64,000 bases of DNA from Dichotomocladium elegans (Eukaryota; Mucoromycota; Mucoromycetes; Mucorales; Lichtheimiaceae), in assembly GCA_025716815.1 (NCBI GenBank), contig JAIXMN010000009.1, positions 186,001-250,000 of the forward strand, read 5' to 3'. Below, in pieces: positions 1 to 14,204 of the stretch (its first letter is position 1; each line of letters begins with the position of its first letter). Below the pieces are notes generated by a model. It saw only the letters and a list, made by a program, of their open reading frames with translations, was not told the DNA's origin and searched no databases. Made by a program: the position numbers and the translations under genes.

Positions 1-199
1 CCAGGGAAAAGATAACTGATTTCTTCTCTCATCCCAGTGTAGCCGATACTGTAATAAACAATCAAGCGTTAGGATATACAGAACGGCGATCATTAATTAT
101 ATTGTGAAGCGCCAACGGCCAGCAATCCAGAAAAGAAGAAAACTCTATCTATTCATCACTTGGTTTCGTTAACGCTACAGAGGTCTTAGATACTTAATA

Positions 200-460
200 A
201 GATATCACGGGCCATTTTTGGTAATGGATAATGGACCTATTCACGAAATCGAATGAGAAAGATATCGACACGCTTATGTATTTTCCATGATACTCACCTG
301 AGCTTAAACCCATTAAAAATTTCCTGGTCAATTATCAACAGCAAAGTAGAATGCAATAGACGTTTGGGAAGCGACACGAATATTGAACCATCGAACAGTT
401 CGAAGTTATCCGTTCGTAAGGACATCTAACTAATTGTCATAAAGGAGCTGTGGTCAGATA
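200..460 (+). pseudogene. Degenerate IS630/Tc1-mariner-type transposase fragment
   Basis: Conceptual translation shows the second catalytic-Asp block of DDE transposases (VMDNGPIHE, about 224-250), followed by several stops and then a decayed PELKPIKNF at about 299-325. That second block corresponds to the family's PELNPIEQFW motif. The catalytic Glu of the last block reads Lys. No intact frame exists. The same transposase lineage recurs at 60381-61395 and, more briefly, at 14205-14275. The rest of 1-990 shows nothing else recognisable; it includes the promoter and unresolved 5' end of the SKI2 gene. Confidence 0.6.
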
Positions 461-997
461 TAGGGTAATTCTACACAGATCGCCGTAGAATTTATATGAT
501 GTACTCTTATTTGACTGATTACATCAATGGTCAACCATCATTATATAAAATAGATGACTGTAAGGAATAACGAGAATCCTATTTATCTACATATATTGTA
601 GAATGGGGAGATCGATATCGGTTCAGGTCAATGCTAATAAACATGCAGAGTCTTGGGTGGGTTTTTTTGTCGAATCCAAAAGAGAAATTCTGAACAGCAG
701 CAAAGATAAATTAAAAGTGGTACTTCGGCACACTATTATCTAAGCAGCGTCGGGTGCCCAAAAGGACCTTCTTTCGCTTTAACATTCAATGACAAATAAA
801 GGTAAAAAATAAAACGTAAAAAGAAGGACGCTGGGAGCCAGCTACAGCTCTCAAGCCGAGCATTTATTTATTAAGAGCATTGCTTTTGTAGTAACATCGG
901 AGACACTTGAGCAGGTAGCCTCTTGCTTAAAGGGTTCCAAAGCAAATGTAAGAGGTGATTCGAAACCAAACCAACGCGTCTTAGTAATAAATGTCAG

Positions 998-3900
998 CAG
1001 ACTATTCCTTTGCTGGAGACACCTACCCAAGACGAAATTAAGGAAGAGATTGAACGCGAATTTCTTACTCCTGAAGCTAGCTTCCCAATTTCTTGGTTAG
1101 CTAAATGCCAAGAGTAAGCATCGTCATGCAACGTGGCTCGTCAAAAGAGAAAAATGAAGCAAAAATGCTCAATTTCTAATCATCGCACAGGCACTGGCAG
1201 GAAGCAGCTGATTTTCCAACATTTGGTTACGCTGCCATTTCGAAACCACGCACTGCCCTCAAGATCGCCCGCCAAGGCTATGATGGCGACATCGTCGGAT
1301 TCACTGAATCTATCCTGTACGACGCTGATCTCTCGGCAACGAATTCCACAAGCTTTAGTCGACCTTTCGGTAGTGTCAAAGACTTTGTACGAGGCAATGC
1401 AACACAATTTCCCTTTGCACCCGGTGGCCTGGAATCTGAGGTGCTGGTAACAGAAGAAGAAGTGGAGAAGATTAATATTGATTTTGATTTTCTGCAAGAT
1501 GGTAAGTAAAAGAGATACAATCTGCAAGCTAACTAAGTTGTTTTGGATCGTTAGACTTGCCTGCTATTGCACCTGGTCTAGACAGGGGGCTCGCGTTCGA
1601 AGGTAAAGGATACGTTGGAAAGAGGTGGATGCGTACGGGTTTGTTATAGTTGTTCATCTTCATCCCCAGGTGATTCGCTCGCAAAGCCCACTTCAACATC
1701 TGCCTCGATATTCAAGATCGAGGACATCATGTCGTCGCAGGATACTTTCGATTTTCTTAAAGTCAAAGAGAGCGAGAAGCAGGTGCAACCAGAAGAGCCA
1801 ACAGTGCAAACTATAGTGCAAGGTACAGAAATACGCGAGAAGTGTGCTGCATGGAGAAATAGTAGCTAATACTATCCGTTAGAGAGAGACAACCGCGAAC
1901 TAGATTTGTTATTGCCACAGGAAGTTCCGCGTCTGCCGGTGGAACTCCCCAAGCTCAAAGCAGGAAGCGAAACTTATCGTCGCAGAGAATGGGCTCACGA
2001 GATTAATGTCAATACGCCCTTTGATAACTTCCATGAACTGGTGCCGGAGATGGCACAACAGGTACGTCGGTTGGGTATCACAAGGAGGATTCATAAAATC
2101 TGATTTGATAGCTGCTAGTATCCATTTGAATTGGACACATTCCAAAAGCATGCGATCTATCATTTGGAGCAGGGAGACTCTGTATTTGTTGCTGCTCATA
2201 CTTCGGCCGGTAAAACGGTCGTTGCTGACTACGCCATTGCTTTGGCATCAAAGCATATGACAAAGTATGCATTAGTAACCGACAACATTTCTTGTGATAA
2301 CGCATAATCTATCAGGGCCATCTACACCTCACCGATCAAGGCACTCTCCAACCAAAAATTCCGTGATTTCAAGCATACCTTTGGAGATGATGTGGGTATT
2401 CTTACAGGCGATGTTCAAATCCACCCTGAAGCAAGCTGTTTGATTATGACCACTGAGATTCTACGGAGCATGCTGTATCGAGGTGCAGATTTGATTCGCG
2501 ACGTGGAGTTTGTCATATTCGATGAAGTTCACTACGTTAACGATTTAGAGGTGAGAGGACACTCTGCACATATAAGTTTTGCCTGACCTAGCTCTCTATT
2601 TTAGCGAGGCGTTGTTTGGGAAGAAGTTATTATCATGCTTCCTGCTCATGTTAATATCATCTTATTATCTGCCACTGTACCAAACACCAGAGAATTTGCA
2701 GATTGGGTTGGGTAAGTGACTAGAACTTCCACTGAAATAAAGCTCCTCATACCGGACATGTAGTCGAACCAAGAAGAAAGACATTTATGTCATCAGCACC
2801 CTCAAGCGGCCTGTTCCATTAGAGCATCACTTGTATGCCGGCAAAGAGCTCTACAAGATTGTAGGGGCAAATGAGACGAAGCTAAATGGCACCGCGTAAG
2901 TTATACCAGCGTGGTTGTATAATGACGCTGATAGACTATGCAAATAGATATAAAGCTGCAAGCGATGCTCTTACTAAGCGTAAGGAGCAAAGAGAAGGTA
3001 CAGGAGGCGCAGGCGCCCGCGGTGGTCGCGGTGGCGCACGTGGAGGTGCCCGTGGCGGTACGGTCGCTCGAGGATCCCATAAGCCGATTGGCCGTAGCTA
3101 TCAGGCTGCTATGCAAACGGTAAACGCAAATTATACATACACACATGCATGTTTCATATAGACTTGGATCCTAACATGTGCATTTGCCTTGTAGGATCGT
3201 AACTTATTTGTGCACTTGATTGGGCATCTAAACAAGAAACAGCTCCTGCCTGTAGTTATATTCACCTTTTCAAAGAAGCGATGCGAAGAATATGCAAGTA
3301 GTTTATCAAAAACTGACCTCTGCACAAGTCTGGAAAAGAGTGAGATACATGTCTTTATCGAGCGCAGCTTGGTCCGACTCCGAGGCACGGACAAAGAACT
3401 CCCTCAAATTTTGCGTACGCGAGATTTGTTAAGCCGTGGCATTGCAGTCCACCATGGCGGTTTGTTACCGATCATTAAAGAGGCAAGCTTTAAAACGCCC
3501 GGGAATGAGATGATTATAGCTTTATTAATTGCCGTATAGATTGTTGAAATTCTATTTGCTAGAGGCCTTGTTAAAGTCCTGTTTGCAACCGAAACCTTTG
3601 CCATGGTAAGGTTCGACTACGTCGTTGTCAAATTATATCTTCTGACTAATCACCGTATCTTCAGGGTGTCAACATGCCTGCGAAGAGCGTTGTGTTCTCG
3701 GGAATCCGTAAACACGACGGAAGGGGTTTTCGAGATCTTTTACCTGGTAAGCACTGTCCAACAATCAAGACGGACTTGACACTAATGATACACTCAAGGT
3801 GAATATACCCAAATGTCTGGACGTGCTGGCCGCCGTGGTCTTGATAATACTGGTATGGTCATCATTGCTTGCAGCGGCGATGAGCCGCCCGAAGCGAGTG

Positions 3901-5853
3901 TCCTGGCACACATGCTTCTTGGCCGCCCCACAAAGCTCGAATCACAATTCCGTCTCACATACAATATGATTCTCAACCTGTTGCGGGTCGAGGCTCTGAG
4001 AGTCGAAGAAATGATTAAGCGAAGTTTCTCAGAAAACAGTACTCAGAAGCTGCTACCGGACACAAAGCGCCTTGTTGATGAAAATGAGCAGCGCAAAAGC
4101 GCACTGCGGCAGCTTGACTGTACTATCTGTAAACCTGATCTGGACAAGTTTTATGACATGTGTGGCGAGGTCATATCCCTTAGTCGCACGATGATGCTCC
4201 AATATATTGCGCGATCCCCTACTGGCAATCGCGCCTTGACAGCAGGCCGTTTCATTATCGTCAATAATAACGTAATTTTTTTTTACCTTTTCAACACCTC
4301 CATCGCAAACCATCTTTGACCCAGGCTCTGAACATCGATGTAGGTTTATCGTAACGCACCGGGGATTCTGCTGAAGCCCGTTGCTGTGCCCAGTGGAACG
4401 GCAACATCTAGCCAGAAAATCTTTTATTGCTTGATGATGGTATCCAAGGACGCCGAAACAGATTTGCAGGCCACAGGTAAGACAAAATCGAATGTATATC
4501 GTTTCCCCCCCCCCATCTGATTTCTGCTGCTGGTTCAGATGAAAATGCTCCACTACCGCTTACGGTCATCAATGTGCCAGAGAGCATGGACAGCAAGACA
4601 GAGATTGCTTCCATCGGAGTTTCCGACATTTTACTCGTGACAAAATCAAGCATCAGGGTGAGTTTTAACCAGTGGCACAGCAAAGGCAGCTCTTAAGATG
4701 ATGATAATAATAGCTTGATGTGGATGGGATCCTCACCGGCAATGATGTTATGGAGTTAACCCGGGTGAAGCAAGAGCTTAAGAAGCTTAGTGACGACGCA
4801 AAGAGGGGTCCTATTGCCGAGTTTGACTGGCAAAAGATCAAGGATATCGAATTCCAAGAATTGCTGCGAAGTAAAGCGGATTGCGTCCGTGCGCTTCGCA
4901 GTAATTTTACATGCACGAAATGCCCTGATCTTGTAGAACACGTAAGATCAAGAAGCTCTACAAGCCGTAAAAATGCATGTGTTATTAACGTGTTTCGTTT
5001 TTATGCGGGTGGTACGCTTGGACATGCACAGTATGCACTCATCCATGCACATAAGCGGATATCAAGCCAGATTGATATGCTCAAGCTCACTATTTCTGAC
5101 CAAAACCTCGAGCTACTTCCAGACTACCACCAGCGCATTGAAGTCTTGAAACGTATGCATTATATTGATGAACAAGGCACGGTACAGCTCAAGGGTCGTG
5201 TGGCATGCGAAATCAATTCGGCCGATGAGCTGCTGTTGACAGAGCTGGTACTTGACAATGTCTTTGCGGATTATGAGCCTGCCGAAGTTGTAGCGATCCT
5301 CTCGGCATTCTTATTCCAGGAACGCAACGCGAGCGAGCCGCGGCTGACTCCCAGATTGGTGAAAGCCAAAGAGATCGTCCTTGAATATGCGCGTAAGGTG
5401 GCTCAGATTCAGGTCGACTGTGGGTTACCCTTGTCTGTCGAGGACTATGTGAACGGTCTTCACTTTGGGCTCGTGGAAGTCGTCTATGAATGGGCGCGGG
5501 GATTGGCAAGTGAAAAGACACATTTTTACCGTTCGGATTAAGAAGTCCGGAACTAACCCACGCACGCGTTTTTGTCTATGCAGTCTTTCAAGCAAATCAC
5601 AGATTTGACTGACGTGTTGGAAGGCACGATTGTCCGGTGCATCAGCCGACTTGATGAGACGACGCGTGAGGTCATGAGTGCAGCACGTATGGTGGGTGAT
5701 ACAAGCTTGTACAAGAAAATGGAGGAGGCCGAACAGTTGATCAAGCGTGATATTGTGTTTGCTGCAAGCTTGGTAAGTATTTCTACATGGAGGATTGGAG
5801 GGCCAGGAGAAGACGGTATAGCTAAAAGGATGTGGATTATCTAGTACTTTTAA
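998..5853 (+). CDS. SKI2: SKI2-like DExH RNA helicase of the Ski complex
   Basis: ATP-dependent 3'-5' RNA helicase that feeds RNA to the cytoplasmic exosome. Twenty exons were traced; exon ends by splice signal and phase are 1113, 1502-1, 1602, 1822, 2061, 2264, 2550, 2711, 2895, 3119, 3482, 3605, 3746, 4271, 4476, 4657, 4941, 5505, 5772 and 5853. Visible motifs are [12 protein letters not shown] in the N-terminal arm, Walker A HTSAGKT (2197-2217), DEVH (2521-2532), SATVPN, an RGG-rich insert (about 3000-3070), [16 protein letters not shown], motif [14 protein letters not shown] (about 3811-3846) and the C-terminal DSHCT region ending [14 protein letters not shown]. The start codon is not resolved: the first visible exon is open from about 959 and probably begins at an acceptor at 997. 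Introns 3483-3539 and 5506-5583 have GC donors. The last exon is only three codons. The gene converges on TOP3 with 105 bp between stops. Family assignment is secure; the N-terminus is not. Confidence 0.93.
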
Positions 5854-5958
5854 CGATGTGTCGTATTATGGAATCGATGTCGGGAGTCTTATACTACAAT
5901 TAGATGAAAGAAAGAATACAGAAAAGAGTGGTAATATTTACACTATGCTGTGATACTG

Positions 5959-8792
5959 TTATATATCCGAGGCCCACTTGAAGTAGTCGCAGCGGCCCTC
6001 CCCCTCCGACTTTGCACAAGTGAAAAATAAGCGGCCTTTGTTGGGGCTTTCGCGAACAACTGTGCGCTGGGAGGGCGGGTTGCCACAATTGCACCTTAGC
6101 ATCGCAACCGCCGAGGCTGGCGGTTCCAGATTCTCTTGATTATTGCCACCCGCACCACGTCCGCGGCCTCGCCCCCGAGTAGAACCCCGGGTAGATGGTT
6201 GTCCTCGTCCTCGACCACGGCCACGGCCACGACCCCGCCCTCGGTCTTCAGCTCCTGCAGTCGTTGGCGTAGCAGGACGTGGCGCAACTCGTGTTGCATT
6301 TTCAGAATCTTCCGCAGGACGATAGTGGGTCCGTAGAGAGTTCATCAACTTTGCAAAATCGGCGACTGTTCTTGAAAACACCTCCCTGTATCGATCAATG
6401 CTCTGACGCAGCACGAGGTTATTATTTTTCGAACCCTCACAGATCTGCTTGAGATCGGCTTCCATCTGCGTCCCGCCCAATTAAAGCATAGCGTTAATGG
6501 AGCCGTGCGATTGTACGTATCTGCATGTATGTGCAGACTTTTTTTACTGGTCCTCTCATGGATCTTACCTCACGGCGTAGAAACGGTTTGCTCAGACTCG
6601 TCTCGAACCCCATCTCGTCATAGCCTACCACGAGTGCAATACCCAAAGTAGATGGATGAAAATAATCGTCGCGTTTATACGCGTATTGCCGGTCAAGGAT
6701 CTTTTGGATGTGTTCAGCAATAGTGGCGTCCGTTCCAATCTCGTTTTTCTCCATTAATGCGATAAGCTCATATTCCTTGAGCAGGTTCGGCGGTTGTGTT
6801 TTGCTCTGGTTAAGCATCAGACTTGACGGCATGAACTGGTCATCCTTGTTGAAGTTTGGAAGGTAGCTGCCCGTCCAACGATCATAGGTATATACTTCTA
6901 AAAAATTGCGCTCGAGGATTACGAGACCGCGTGCATCAAACTCTTCCGTCGCAACCCTGACATCGACTTGGGTTTCAAAACCAACGGCATCCTTCCAGCA
7001 AGCTGCCAGAAATCGACGGGTAATAAACTCATATATTCGCCGGTGGTCGCCAGTGAGATTCATGTCATATCCCGTGGGATGGATCGGTGGATGGGCCTTG
7101 TCATTGTGCCCGCCCTTGCGTGGTTTCTCAAACTCTCCGTCGCGGATACTGACACGTGGGCATCATCAGCGCATACTCGGATGTGTAAAAAAAATTCAAT
7201 CCTTACTGTTGCGCATACTGCCCCCATTGACGGTCGTTGGTCTGCATTTGTATAAGGGGCATGAAATCGAATTTGTCATCGAACTCGTCTGTTTCCGTTC
7301 TTGGATAACTGATGAGACCCTTGTTATACAGGTCTTCGGCTATCTTTTATAGGAGAACTTGAGCAATATTCCAATACGCGCAACCATGGCACCGAGCATA
7401 CCCGCATGATCGTTTCACCAGATAATCGAAGGACACGATTGGCCGTTTTTTGCATCTCCACTGTTGTCAAAGGCAACGGCTTCCTATACGTTTTCGAAGG
7501 TTAGAGCCTTTCATCCAAAATCTGATATTCATTTTCTATACCTCTTGGTGGTCCTCTTCTTCTCAACCCGCGTAACAGTTGCCAAGGGATTCATGTAACA
7601 GCCCTCATAAAGAGAGAATGTGGCCCAATAATCGAAAAGATGGTTTCGTTTCCAGTTGAAGGAAACAATGTCGCCTTTTCCCTTACCATCCTTTAAGTTC
7701 TTGAATTCACCACCACCTCCATCTTCCGGCGGTAAGGTGTATTCCATATCAATCTTCCAGAAATTCTCGGATTTGAAATTTTGAATTGCCATGTATCTGT
7801 CAACTACGAATCCAAGCGTTGGGAACTGACAGCCGCCTATGCAGACCCAAACGGATGTCAATAACGCACAGGATATGAATTAGAATGAGTGACCATACCA
7901 TAGCTGATGATTTGTTTGGGATCCTGCATATATCCACGTAACCGAAGGGTTTGAAGCCGGGTAAATGCAGCTCCAATTCTCAGATCAAGCTCGGTTCGTA
8001 CTTTTACTGCCTTCACCATATTGTCATCCATCTGCGTTGGGTTCTGGGCTGCTCGATGGATTGCGCTGCGCTGCGTTACTTTCCTCCTCTCTCTCCTGCG
8101 CGCGCACACACACACACACACACTACCACAATTCCTTCCCTCTCCATCCCCCCAATATGTCCTGTTTTGCTTCTTACTCATTTTGCATGGAAGAGAAGTG
8201 GGCACGCCAAACTTGGATCCGCGGATTCACGCTCCGGCACACCTCGACCACCTCAGCACCTATAGCCTCGCCCTCTCGATCGCAATCCGTCCAAATAAAG
8301 ACTACTTCTGCGTTTCTCGCTTGGCGCTTCAAATTGGCCTCTATCGACTTCGATTCCTGTTTTAAAGAATTTGTCAGCCAACAAGCCCTTTGAGTTGGGC
8401 GGACATTTCCACCGGTAAACTTGCATTATAAACTTTGCTAACTATAGGAGCATCAAATAATGCATCAGGGGCGCAGTTGTGCCACGATCGGTAATCATCA
8501 GTGAAATCGATGGTTTTCAGGTGACCGAGAAGCGCCGTCATAACCAAGCTATGCGATTGCTGATTGATTGTATAGTCGAACTTGAAGTTCTTGATATACT
8601 TGTTGTCTGTGTTTTCCTACTCCATGACGGAAACCAGTTCAAGAACACGATTTACAACAGAGGAAACAGAAAAAGCAAGAAACAAAAGATAGGGGAGGAA
8701 GATCGTGTTACCACTTGCGAATTCGTCTGTGAAAGGATCTCAGCTAATTTTTTGGACGCACTCGGCTTTTCAGCCACGCATAGGATTCTCAT
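5959..8792 (-). CDS. TOP3: DNA topoisomerase III (type IA)
   Basis: Type IA topoisomerase that passes single strands and, with a RecQ helicase and Rmi1, dissolves recombination intermediates. The start at 8792 gives MRILCVAEKPSASKKLAEIL, the Toprim opening. Next come NKYIKNF, LLGHL, and Toprim acidic motif WTDCDREGEAIGAEV (8240-8285). Then follow SYGGCQFPTLGF (about 7830-7895) and the active-site segment GLISYPRTETDEF with catalytic Tyr codon at 7305-7307. The tail has AHPPIHPTGYD, an RG-rich linker (about 6150-6260) and a GRF-type zinc finger (CNCG...GRLFFTC...CDYFKWAS, 5965-6100). It has about nine introns; clear exons include 7148-6569 and 6465-5959. The intron near 8362-8436 has a weak donor (GTTTAT) and is uncertain. 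The GRF finger fits eukaryotic TOP3 alpha rather than beta. Confidence 0.92.
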
Positions 8793-10062
8793 TGACCTGG
8801 CGAAGTGGGAGGTGACAAAAGAATGAAGGGACAAGAGGTTGGTAGACGACGGACGTCGACGCGTTAAGAGAAGAGCAACTCCGATAGTCATTGTTCCTTT
8901 TTTTTTGGTCGTAGATGGTTATTGTTTAACTCCTTCTTATTACGTGAATTACGTGTTGCACTCAGAAAGCCGTAGTCATCGCCAGGATAAAAGAGCCATT
9001 TATTTCACGAGTTGAGCCCTCAACTACAGCAAGCCACCCGTTGTATAGTTGGCTACTAAAGCAACGAGGGATAGCACCCTGCTAGCCTGATCTCGCCCTT
9101 TCTGGGACAAGTTATGTGCCCGACTACTCCATTGCAAATCATGGTCTTCTCATATCAACGATCATTGAGAAGGCACCCATGAACCGATTTTCATCTCTTG
9201 GACTGCTTTTCGATCAACGCAATGTATACGATCGCGTTCAACTCGCGTCTTCCACCATTCGTCTTGCTACATTTTCGGCTACTCTCAGCAAACTCAAGCC
9301 AACTAAGGTTCACTTTGTGCACCTATGCATACGCGCACACACACATACACACACACACACATACACATACACACACAGAAAGAGAGAGAGCGTGTGTGTA
9401 TAATATGTATTCTTGGTGAAGAGAAAATGAATGAAATTCTCTATCTATGGACACGGGGCAATGAAGGATCGATGGGACTAAGGCGAGCAACAGTACAAAA
9501 AGACCGCCTTAAATCCTCTCTCACCTGCACCCTAACAAAGGCTATTTGACATTGAAAGCACTGATTGGGCGAAAAAAAAAACAGTGAGTTTCTATGGAAG
9601 AAAAGGCTGGGAATAATAATAATAGCAATCAAGACGGCCAGTGAATTTCTCTGTTTTTCATGGTTGGAGAATTCAGAGACTTCTAATGTTCTCGCTCTTC
9701 TACCATGCGGCCTTGCAAAAAAAAATCGTGGGAATAAAATTACGGGGAGGCCATCAACATAGGCAGACAAAGTACAGTGGCTTCCGAGGACTCTACGTAG
9801 TAAGAAAGCATGATTTTCGTCATACCTTGTCGGAACAACCGGAACGTCAAATGGTGCTTTCACAAGGAAATGCCGTGATTTTTAAACTTTGAAACAGCTT
9901 TTATAATTTCAAGCTTGGAATCGTGTGTATGATACAATGGCGGTATGTACGTGTGAGGATGGCGTGTGAGTTGAAATTACGGATAGTGGGCGTATAAAGA
10001 GGTTAGAAGTGGAGCGAGGGAAGAGAGGGTGATAATGCTTCGTTTTGGTTTCTTTTTACTAT
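8793..10062. other. Intergenic region, TOP3 5' side to ICL 3' side
   Basis: No gene is supported. It contains a CA/AC microsatellite at about 9333-9377, A/T-rich runs, and short open frames that lack domain signals or splice context. The interval is bounded by the TOP3 start and the isocitrate lyase stop, so it should contain the TOP3 promoter and the lyase 3' UTR. Confidence 0.5.
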
Positions 10063-12056
10063 CTAGTGCTTGAACTGGTCCTCAGTAACACCTGCACCCA
10101 TGGCAGCTGTGGCAGCAACACCGCCGGTGACGATCTTCATGACGCTATCAACGTACGAAGCACCCGACCATTTCTGATGCTGGAGAACATCGACGTCATG
10201 AGCGCGCTCCTGGCGCTGCACGTTATTGACGTAGCCGTACATGCCGTCCTTCTTGTAGGCGCGGGCAAAAGTGGCTATATGGATATGTCATATGTCAGCA
10301 TAATTCAACCGCCGCGACCGGAAATAATCACATACCGGTTGCCAAAGCATTAGCGTGGAGACCGCCAAGGGTGATGAATTGCCAGACGAAGCCGAGCTTT
10401 CCGAGCTTCCAGACAAAGGTCCGCATGTCCTCGTCACTCAAACCGGCAGCGTCCCTGTTTTTTTTTTTTGGTGTTTGTGTGTGTGCATGTTAGCCCATGT
10501 GAAAATCAACCCCCCTCTTCGTGTGTGTATGGAAAATTTTCAGATATCGTACCAGTTGAACGAGGGCGACAGGTTGTAGCACAGCAACGAATGGGGTGAG
10601 GCCGACAGGACACCGCGCGAGAACTGCTCAGCCTGCGAGAGAATGGGCTTCTTGGTCTCCATCCAGAGCATATCAGCATAGGGAGCGTAGGCGATGGCAC
10701 GCGAGGTGGCGGCCTCGGTACCGCCCTCGTAGCGGTAGAGACCCTCGCGCACGCGAGGAATATCCCAATCCCAAAAGATCTCTACTCCGTACGACTTTGC
10801 AATTGCGCGAGCTTCAGCGTTAGACTTGTAGTGAATCTTGCTGAGGAACTCATCGGCTTGGGCAGCCTTGCCAGCCTTGCGGAGCTCATCTGCAACAGCA
10901 GTACCATAGCGCTTCAAACCGGCGCTCTTGATCCACTCATCCTCAATAGCCTGGAGAGCCTCGCCAGACTTGCCTGCCTGCTCAGCTTCGCTCATCACAA
11001 GAGCCAAGGGGCGAAGGTTGGGGTTGGTAGCGCCGACAATGAACTCGTGGTCGCGAGAATCGATGTTGGAGGTGATCAAGGTGGCGGCCTCAGCATCGGA
11101 GCGGGCGACAACCACGTTCTCAACACCCATGATGTCATACTGGACGCGGATGGCAACAAGGCGGTTGATGTGCTCACCAGTGGGAACCAAGACCTTACCA
11201 GCCATGTGGCCGCACTTCTTCGTGCTGGGCGACTGGTCCTCAACTACATGGTTTTTTTTTATTATTTAGCACGCTCACAAATGGAAAAGGGAAGAGCGAA
11301 CAAATTGCAAGACAACTTACCGTGGATACCAGCAGCACCACGCTCGACGAACATCTTGGTCAACTTCATGATAGCAGTGATACCACCGTGGCCGGTATCA
11401 GCATCAGCAATGATGGGGCGAAGGTAATCAATCTTGGGGGTTTTGGCACGCTCCTCAGGGGTCATGGAAAGGCGAGCCTCGCGCTGCTTGCGGTCGTGGA
11501 AGAGCTGGGCAAAGAAAAGATGCTCGACCTTGTTAGGAACAGTGTCCATGGGGTAGTCAGCAAGGTCAGGACCGGGTTCGTTGCTCGATGAGGCGGTCGA
11601 AGAACACTGCCAGCCCGAGACGTAGCTATTTTCACAAAAAGTAAGAAAGAGGTGATCGATCAGGATGTAAAGTTCTCGGCGAAATGTGCGACGAAGACAT
11701 ACACAGTCTCAATACCAGCAGCAGCCATCTGAGTGACCTGGACGGGATCAAGGGCACCGAAAGTGTGAGTGGTCTCGCCAGTCTGCTTGTTCTTCTGGAG
11801 AAGCTTCCAGAGCTTCTTGGCCTGGGTGTTGGAGCGGTACTCCACGGGGAAATAGCCGCGCTTGGAGACGATGGACTCGGCAGTGTAGGGGCGTTTGACG
11901 TGCTTAAAACGATCGGAGGCCCACCACTTCTTGACGGCCTCAACCTAAGGCGGCAAAAAGACGGAATGGTGAATAATTATGGCATCCGAGGCAGCTAGAC
12001 GACCGAGATGTGTTTACCTCTTGGCGGAACTGGAGCTCTTCTTCGTCGTAGGACAT
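10063..12056 (-). CDS. ICL1: Isocitrate lyase (glyoxylate cycle)
   Basis: Cleaves isocitrate to glyoxylate and succinate, allowing growth on acetate or fatty acids. Six exons: 12056-12018, 11944-11703, 11625-11321, 11243-10553, 10454-10336, 10274-10063. They sum to 1608 nt, giving 535 aa, the usual fungal length. Diagnostic segments are the N-terminal [36 protein letters not shown], the active-site signature [41 protein letters not shown] and the C-terminus GVTEDQFKH. There is no obvious SKL-type peroxisomal signal at the C-terminus. A TATA-like box lies about 60 bp upstream of the ATG. Glucose repression is known for the family, but no binding site was identified here. Confidence 0.96.
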
Positions 12057-12112
12057 GTTCTAAATCAGATATAATGTGTGTTTAAAAGAGAGAAACTTCA
12101 GGAAGAGACGAT

Positions 12113-12127
12113 GGCCTTTTTATATGT
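12113..12127 (-). promoter_or_regulatory. TATA-like box of the isocitrate lyase gene
   Basis: The minus strand reads ACATATAAAAAGGCC about 60 bp upstream of the lyase ATG (12056). Position and match suit a core promoter; this is inference only. Confidence 0.45.
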
Positions 12128-14204
12128 CAGATCCAGGATGGACCGTGGAAAGCTGCATGTCATACGTGTGGAGAAGGCCGGTCATGAGGCTGCATGTGAA
12201 ACCAACACGTGAAGATAATTTTCATTGGCGGATCTTTGTAATCGGCATTGCAAACCACCCGCCTAAACGTTACTCATTTTGCGGGGCGGCAAAACTTTTG
12301 TGTTCAGTGTGTCCTGAACGCACTTAACCCCTTCCTAAACAAGCAGTCGCCTCTTCAATACCAGAGAACATTTCTGATGATTCATGCTTCGTTCCCATAT
12401 CGAAGTCCACCGTCCTGATTGGTACGTTTGTGTCATGTCCATAGTGATTCATAACATTCAACTCTCCACGTTATTCTATTTTTGTTGATTAGGTTTTTCA
12501 TGGCCCTTCAACAGGCCAAAGCATAGGCCCGCCCCCTCCCTCGTTGCGCAGTCTCTTCCGTGATCGCACGAATGTGCTTGCAGTACTTCACGGAAAGCCT
12601 CGGCCGCTTTGAGCGCGAGACCTTGCTCTGAGAATAGCGCGGGGAAGTGATCTCGGTTACCAGAGAGAAATCACCCTCGGCAAGCGTGAGATAAAAAAAA
12701 TGAACTGGAGACGGTACCGGCCCCTTTCCATATTGGGACCCATCTCCCTCGGTTAAGCAATGTCATTTTGCCTTTTGCCCTGGGAGGGACGGACATCAAT
12801 CAACCAATCACCTCTCAAGTAGACAATCCTCTCCTACACCCACTGATTTTTTGTCATCGTCCTCGTTCAACTCGAACAACACGTCAATCGATGTGGCTTG
12901 TTGCAGGCCTACTCACCGGATGTATGCCATCCCCTCTATGATTATAATACGCGACATTAAGGGACTTCCGATCGGCAGTAAAATTTCCCTTCGCGGATGG
13001 CACCGGGCGGCATTGTAGGCAGAACATGAGATTTTTTGTGGAAAGTACATGAATTTCATCTATCCTCCGTTCTATCCCTAATTTCCCCCCTCCTCTTTAT
13101 CTGCACTGAAGGAATTTTTTGGTAACCATGAAAGCATAGTCCCCTCTATCAGTTGAAGCCTGTGATAAATATGCAAAGCAATCTATCTTCACTGTTCATT
13201 CTGCTAAACGTACACAAGTGCCTCGCCAGTTCTGTTTTTTATAAGCGCTTTGAAATATCATGTCTCAATTCGATCGTAGCACCAGAACGGATGGCATAGT
13301 TTATATATGGAGGATACAATAAAAACTTTATTGTTGCAGATTTTTTTTTTTTACTTTGAACGGTTATCAATAGACGATACAAGCCAAAAGAAAAGAAAAG
13401 CGTTCGCTCATGATGACTCAGCATTTATACTATGATACTCACGTAAGTGGGCAAAATCCAGGAAGCGGAAAATTGAATAGCTGCAGTAGCAGGCCATTTA
13501 ATCCCGCCCATCTGCTCTCTCCCGCGGAAGTGATGTTGATGTAGAAATATCCGGTTCATCTACTTTAGAGAGAAAATTAAGATTCCTTATACGTCGCAAA
13601 CACGGAAAATACCGAGGTTAGACGATCTTGCAATCCGAAAACGTAAACCTGCCGAACTCCCCGCTCCTCCGAGAAGAAATCTTTTTGTTAGAAAGATCAC
13701 CAAAGCCAATTCCTTCACCGAGCCTCTGACGATCCGGTGAGAAGCAACCTGTCCATGCTAAAGTGCCGCCAGCATCTCTACATCCGCAAGCCTATGAACT
13801 TCCTGCACCAACGAGAGCTGTGTTTGTGTCTTCCTCTTTGTTCGGTTGCTTCGTGTTCATTTCTTTAAGCTTACTCAAAGGTCCATTGTTGAAGAGCAGA
13901 ATCAAATACCAAGCTTGTTGGATTGAGGAATAATGAAAAACCATAGCAGCATTTGCCATTAAAAAGGGGGACACGATCTTAACATGTAGACAGGGCGTGA
14001 GTGGCATAGACTTTAGAAGGAATTGCGTTTTTCGCTGTGAGCCTGGATTTTATATAACACAAATGACGCCATGGCATTGGCTAAGAAGAGGGTCTTCTGC
14101 TCTGGTTACGATACCGTAGACTATCTCAATCTCAGCATCAGCTATTAGTCAATATAGTCACTATCCCAAGAAAAAGGGGGAGGGAGAGTCAATCTGAAAT
14201 TGCA

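Noticed and set aside
8102..9377. CA/AC repeats as promoter elements
   Set aside because: One run lies within a TOP3 intron and the other in intergenic DNA; these are ordinary microsatellites.
9441..9863. 140-aa minus-strand open frame between TOP3 and ICL
   Set aside because: Low-complexity Phe runs from A/T tracts, no motif, no splice context.
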